A stretch of DNA of 64,000 nt from Termitomyces sp. T153. Lineage: Eukaryota > Basidiomycota > Agaricomycetes > Agaricales > Lyophyllaceae. Position 1 is the stretch's first letter. Every line of letters starts with the position of its first letter. The translations under genes and the position numbers were made by a program. Of this stretch, positions 59,260 to 64,000 are shown piece after piece. The notes beneath the pieces are model-generated. The model was not told the origin of the DNA. It did not search any database and saw only the letters and a program-made list of their open reading frames with translations. The stretch spans positions 1,468,123 through 1,532,122 of the forward strand of contig JACKQL020000008.1 of NCBI GenBank assembly GCA_018296165.2, read 5' to 3'.

Positions 59260-60390
59260 ATGTCTTCCCCCAGCGTTCCAGTGGTTTCTCCCGCCGATTT
59301 AGACGAGGTGGTGGTGTATGACAGTGGGGGTGAGGAGTTCGAGCGTCGGCGCCGGGGTAGCGTTAGGGACTGGAGTCGTAAGTGTTGTCGAATTTTCCTT
59401 TCGGGATGGTTGACGGGGTTCCGGTAGAGTCGTCCGTAGTAGTAGTGGTGGACTTTCCGGGGGTTCCGAAGCGGACCAAGTTTCGTCCCGCGGTGCCAAA
59501 GGGGAAGGGGGCGTCTTCGGTGGTGGTTCGGGGAAAGCGTCGAGCTTCCCCACCCTCGGGGGCGGGACCCAGCAAGAGGCCGCGTGGGCGCGAGTTGTCG
59601 GCGGGGCCTCCCGAGTCTTCCCTCTTTTCCCCTGTCCCTGGCGTTCCCTCGGAGCGGTCGTCGAGTCCCTCCGCGCCGATTCCTTCAATCACGGAGGTCT
59701 TCCTTCGCAAGCAGGTGGAGGCCTTGACGACGTCGTTGGCAGTACGGGAGGGGGAGCTCCGCCGGGCGAGGGAGGATCGTGACGCGGCGCGGACGGAGAA
59801 GGAAGCGATGGAGCGGGAGAGGAATACTTCGGTGCGCGTGGCGACGGAGCGGGCGCTAGAGGTGCGGGGTCTGCGGGAGCGTCTGGCGCAGGTGGAGGGG
59901 CAACCTGCGGGGGAAGCGGAGGGGCGGGGACGAGTTCCGGAGGGGGATGCGTTGTGGGCGGAGCTGGAGGCGGCGAGGCGGAGGGAGGATTGGTTGGCCA
60001 ACGAGGCCGCCTCGGGTCGCGCGGGGATTCTTCGTGAGTTGTCTCCCGTTCCTCCATTCGTTATTGACGGTTCATTTTCGGAGTTTAGGCTGGGTGCGGG
60101 AGCATCGGGTCCTCTTGGACGGTGCCTCCACGGCGTTCGCGTCGATTCAGGACGGGTTGACGCAGGGGTCCGCGGTCCAGCCTCCGGAGTTGCAGCAGGG
60201 AATGGCGCGGTTGGAGAGGTTGCTGGCGGGGCATCGGCGACGCAATGCGGTGGCCCCGGGGTCGTGGTGGGAGGTGGCGGCCGATGCGGGGGAGGCATTG
60301 CCGGGGTTGGCGGAGATCCTAGCGGTGGTGCGGGCCCAGATGGAGGTCGACCTGGGGGTTGGGCTTCCGGGAGGTCCGGGGAGGGAGTGA
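59260..60390 (+). CDS. Antisense accessory gene, intact G7 copy (341 aa)
   Basis: Three exons: 59260-59377, 59428-60033, 60089-60390. Introns 59378-59427 (GTAAGT...CCGGTAG) and 60034-60088 (GTGAGT...TTGAC...TTTAG) have consensus signals; the joined 1026 nt read 341 codons with no stop, and both junctions are phase 1. The N-terminus (MSSPSVPVVSP) and RRRRGS resemble other copies, but the six-cysteine cluster is absent, apparently lost by an internal deletion that leaves a new intron 1. Kept: basic patch GPSKRPRG, long coiled coil (VFLRKQVEALTTSLAVREGE to LRERLAQVEG), REDWLANEAAS, and the C-terminal WVREHRVLLDGASTAFASIQ ... VVRAQMEVDL. Function unknown. It is the only intact gene in an element without pol. 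Confidence 0.82.
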
Positions 60391-60560
60391 GATGGGCGTG
60401 GGCCTCGTTTCTTGTCGCTCTCGGACTTGCTGCCTTCCCCGCCTAATGTATATATGATCTTTTGTACGCGAACATGTCATTTTTTGGTCCCTGGGCGTGT
60501 GAAGTGAGATTTTTAGTTTTGTCGGAGGGCAAAGTAAGCGAAACACGCAGGGGTGTGAGA

Positions 60561-60620
60561 GGGAGTTGAATCCCTAGTGAGTCCAGAGGCGGGGTTTACG
60601 CCCGCTAGTGCCGTCTGCGC
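60561..60620 (-). other. Conserved foldable block (G7)
   Basis: Minus strand gcagacggcactagcgggc, CTCTGG-actca-CTAGGG (stem kept with a wobble pair) and GGGA-ttcaac-TCCC, as in G3, although there is no pol beside it. Confidence 0.55.
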
Positions 60621-62688
60621 TGGCTAGTCCCGGGGTTGGTCGGGACGGGGCAGGGCATCGCAGGAGGGCTCCCGGGGTCTGTCGGGGTTGGTGGGAGTTC
60701 TCCGGTGGGGTCCCCGGCATTTCGGGCGGTGTCGTTGAATTCGTTTCTCGGAAATTTTCGACTGGGGGTGTAGGGGACGTGCGCCGTTTTGGTAGTAGAG
60801 GGTGGCCTTTGAATTTTGTACGGCGCCCAACGGGTTCGGGGCTTTGGTTGTCTTGGCGGTGCGGTGGGCGGGGGGTAATGGGGGTCTTCCCATGGTCTAG
60901 CCCTTACGTCGGTATTGGTGGTGAAGGCGGGCGGGCCCTTTTTTATTGGCGGGGTTGGGTGAGGCGGGGTTCGTCTTCGCAGTATAGTTGGTCCGGGTCG
61001 GGGTTGTGTTCTGGAGTGCTGCGTCTGTGGGCGGGCCTGCTTCGGGTGGCGCTTTGGTGTGCTCCGGAGTGTCGATGACCGAGGGGGTAGGATGCGGGGT
61101 GATCAGTCCCAACCAGTTCCTTCGGGCCCGGGGCCCAATTTGGGGTTCCGGGTCATCTACGTGATATTGCTCTCCTGACCAAAGGTAAGCCCGCGGCGGA
61201 CAAAGGGGGTCTTATGTATTTCTGATACTTCCTCGAGTTCGGAGGTTCGGGGGTCGGTGGTTCCTTCATCGGGAAGAAGTGGGTGGTCCCGGAGTCGACT
61301 CAAGGGTCACTTGGTGGGGGTTTGTTGGTTGTTCCTGGTTGTTGGGGCGGCGGGAAGGTCGGCCGCGGGGGGCACTGGAGTGGGGCTCCCCGGGAGATGC
61401 GGCAGGGTCGGATTTACTCTTCGTTCGTGTTCCGGAGCGGTCCGGAGATTGTGCAAGTGCAGGGGTGATAGTGGGGGGAGGCACTGCCAGCTTGTCTGGA
61501 GGCCCCGGTGATGTGGCCCCTGTTCGGGCGGACATATTCCGGTGTAGGGGCGGGGTTCGGAGTGGGTGGTGATTTCTGTTGCGGAGTTGGGGCTACCAGG
61601 GCATCGTTGTCGAGCCGGCGCTGTGAGTTTTCTTGGTCAGATGTCGGGGTCGGAGCGGAGGCCCTGGAGTCGTGTCGCCAGGGTCCGGAGCCGGGTTGAT
61701 GGGTTCGGAGGGGTCTGGGTGGGACTGTTTCGGGCTGGCGCGGGGTCGTTTTGGGTCGTCGAGCCATATGGGGGAGGTCTTTTGAGGATATGGGAGCGCG
61801 TGCCCCTGGGGGTTGTTGGGTCGCTTAAATGGCCGATCGTTGTTTTCTGGATGATGGTGGGGCTTCTCCCTCCCTTATATGAACATGTCAGCGAATTTAG
61901 AGTACTTGGGGAATTACTTCGTATAGGGTCCTTTTTCCTATAGTTGGTTCGGGGTGGCCCCTATGCTGGGGATTCCTTCGTGGGAGGTGGCGTAGTCTGG
62001 TGGCGGAGTGTAAGCTCGGGGATGTTTTGGTCCTGTTCCGGGGTTGTCAGGGTCGGGTCGGGGGAGTCGGGGCCCCTTCATTTGTTGGGCGGAGGTGACG
62101 GCCGATCGATCGAGGTCCGGAAGCAGGTCACGGGGTTGGAGCATAGCCTAGGTCTGAGGTTCTTGTCCTGTGGTGGATTCGAGCTTGATTTCGATGGTTT
62201 CGGGGTTAGTTGTCGGAGGGTTTAGTTCCTTGGAGGGGGTCGATAATAGGGTTTGGTGATGTTGTTGGTGATTAGTCGCGTTCGTCGGTCTGCGGGGTTG
62301 CTGGGGGGCCGGTGAATCCACAGGCGGGCTTCGGGGAAGCGCGTTCTCAGTGGTTTCTTTGTAGCTGGCGATCCTCGCGCTGTGGGTGACTGTTCCATGG
62401 CAGGTTGGCATTATTGTGGGTCGGAGGGCTGGCGCGGTGCCGGAGACCTTGTTACTCATTCGATCGGATGGTCGCCAGGCCTTAGGATGTTATTCTTTGG
62501 GTGATGTCGGGGTCGACTTTGTGCGAGAGAGCGGAGTTGGCGGGGAGTGTAGGGGTAGGGTGGAAGATGAGTTGACGGCTTGCGCGAGGGGTTGGGAGTT
62601 GGGTGTGAGCTGGGGAAGGTGTCCGTGGGGGGAGCCGTTGTATGAAAGTAACTGGAGCAGAGGGGACGTTTGGTGTCGGATCCACGAC
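60621..62688 (-). other. G7 internal non-coding region
   Basis: CpG-rich but without a convincing gene on either strand; short Pro- or Gly-rich frames only. The part near 61950-62690 resembles G6 56945-57650. No RT, protease or integrase motif seen. Confidence 0.6.
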
Positions 62689-62802
62689 TCAATGTGCCTC
62701 GGCAAATTGGGCAGGGCCGTATGAATCATAAGGGTTCCCCGGCACGGGTAGACCATAGACATCGGAGTTATTTGATTGTGTGTGCGGAGATAATGCGGGC
62801 AT
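62689..62802 (-). CDS. 37-codon Gag-start micro-ORF (G7)
   Basis: ATG at 62802, 20 nt from the PBS, TGA at 62689. Includes DVYGLPVPGNPYDSYGP, which resembles the start of G3 Gag ([19 protein letters not shown]). Confidence 0.5.
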   Translation of the reverse strand: MPALSPHTQSNNSDVYGLPVPGNPYDSYGPAQFAEAH

Positions 62803-62821
62803 CACGGACGGGGTAAGGTCG

Positions 62822-62834
62822 AGTCTTGATATTA
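62822..62834 (-). promoter_or_regulatory. G7 primer-binding site
   Basis: Minus strand taatatcaagact next to the LTR; the self-primer agtcttgatattg is at 63531-63519, 12 of 13 bases complementary, downstream of TATATAAG (63563-63556). Confidence 0.8.
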
Positions 62835-63999
62835 TGTCAGGGTCCGCTGACCTCGGGGGCACAGCTGCACTGGGCGAGTCCTTACTAGGCGGGCGTGATT
62901 CCCCTGCATTGGTGACCGGACACTCAAAGACATTCTGGGTCCTGGGGGTTTGCACGGGTAATTGGGGAGATGTGATCCAGACAGGTCCGGGAAGGTCCGG
63001 AGAAGTCGGGTTGTGGGGAAATGAGACGGTCTTGGCGGGGTTCAGGCAGAAGGCCGTACGGGAGATTTGCGGAAGCAAGGGAGTAGGTGGCTGTGTGATC
63101 AATGGGGGCGGAGCCGGGGTTTGATGGGAGATCATTTGGAGTTGATGGAGTCCGGGACCGAGCGAAGAGTGAGGTTCGGACCTGGTAAGGAGTGTCGGGG
63201 TTCGTAATTATAATCGCGGAATTCGTGAGGTCGTTAGGGTTGATGAGGAATTGGGCACAAGGGTCAGACAACGTCACCGAGACGGCGTCAGACGAGACAA
63301 TATGGAACAAGAGTAGATTCGAGTGGAGGTACGAAACGATAACGAGAGCGATAACGAAAAGGGGACGAGACAAGACCGGGAGACTGAGATAAGACCGGGA
63401 GACTGAGATAAGACCGGGAGACTGAGATAAGACCGGGAAACTGAGAGTAAGGAGAAAGAGATACGAAAACGAACACGAAACACAAAGAGGAAACAATCAG
63501 ACCATAGGTAACGTTAAGCAATATCAAGACTGGAGTACGAAGAGCTACTCGATGACTTATATACTGACTACCGGAGGACTTCGGGGTACATCGGCTGTGG
63601 CGGCGGGGCTTGGCGGGGCTTGACGGAGTGGGCGGGTGTCGGTTGTGATCGAAGATCGTGCCGCGCTGATACGTTGATGGGATCGCGGGTTGTTCCAAGG
63701 TTGTCGTGATATTCCGGAATAGGTCGGAGGAAGCAGGGTGTTGAGTTAATGATGGGTGGGCGAAGATCAGGAATAGCGGGGGTGGTTCTCGGGGTTTGGG
63801 AAGCCCAGGGTAAGTGTCAGTGGCTGCGGGGCAGGCACCGAAGTTGGCCAGGGGGCCGTCGGAGTTAGCCGGGGAGGTGTCGGAGTTAGCCGAAGTAGGC
63901 GTGGGCATGGGCGGAAGTTCGGCGGAGCGTTGGGGGTCCTTTTGGGGGTTCGGGGGTTTGATGGACGATGTGCGGGGTTTTGGGGAACGGGTCGTGACA
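62835..63999 (-). repeat. G7 5' LTR
   Basis: 1165 bp, nearly identical to 57887-59049, including the four 19-bp units (63374-63448). Confidence 0.92.
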
Positions 64000-64000
64000 T

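Larger units (their letters stand above)
57887..63999 (-). mobile_element. G7: young non-autonomous family member, 6.1 kb
   Basis: Minus strand, LTRs 62835-63999 (5') and 57887-59049 (3'), nearly identical and CpG-rich, so recent. PBS and micro-ORF next to the 5' LTR, an accessory gene next to the 3' LTR, and no pol. It must use another element's enzymes to move; G3-type elements share its LTR, PBS and polypurine tract. Confidence 0.92.

Noticed and set aside
60624..62459. Several 70-125 codon frames on both strands of the G7 interior
   Set aside because: Low complexity, overlapping each other, not kept in G5 or G6.

Overview
The window is a transposon graveyard from a filamentous fungus, most likely a basidiomycete (Agaricomycete-like). 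The reasons are introns of about 50-57 nt, chromodomain Ty3/gypsy elements, a Rep-helicase Helitron, and strong loss of CpG (as TpG/CpA) in the old copies but not in the young ones. Only the left 1.25 kb looks like host genes, both on the minus strand: a histidine protein methyltransferase (Hpm1/METTL18-like) running off the left edge, and the cap-binding end of a snurportin-1-like import adaptor whose 5' part is cut off by the Helitron cluster.

Layout. (1) 1.26-11.2 kb: three Helitron units head to tail, a 5'-truncated unit A, a decayed autonomous unit B with a Rep-helicase gene and a LINE insertion, and a non-autonomous unit D. (2) 11.2-38.6 kb: an old chromovirus G1, split by a minus-strand element G4 (13984-35715, TSD atacc), which is itself split in its LTR by a young plus-strand element G3 (24631-35438, TSD ctctg). 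(3) 38.6-52.1 kb: a second, unrelated gypsy element H, split by the non-autonomous G5 (41043-50300, TSD gcaac/gcaat). (4) 52.1-64 kb: minus-strand G8, interrupted by plus-strand G6, interrupted by the young minus-strand non-autonomous G7 (57887-63999).

G3, G4, G5, G6, G7 and G8 are one family (here 'the family'): LTRs of about 1-1.17 kb running TGTCA...TGACA, 5-bp target duplications, and a primer-binding site (taatatcaagact) complementary to a motif in their own LTR about 32 nt after the TATA box, as in self-priming Tf1/sushi elements. Autonomous members encode Gag, then Pol in the -1 frame (two tandem retropepsin-like domains, RT, RNase H, integrase, chromodomain).

The most interesting feature is an extra gene on the opposite strand between pol and the 3' LTR in all five members where that region is visible (G3, G4, G5, G7, G8). 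It has its own TATA-like box about 40 nt upstream of the ATG, spliceosomal introns in antisense orientation, a Zn2Cys6-like cysteine cluster that starts exactly at a splice junction, an NLS-like patch, a coiled coil and a conserved C-terminal domain. In G7, which lacks pol, it is the only intact gene (341 aa after splicing, no stops). Element H carries an unrelated-looking but analogous antisense, spliced, cysteine-rich gene. Function is unknown. All functional statements are inferred from sequence reading without database searches.
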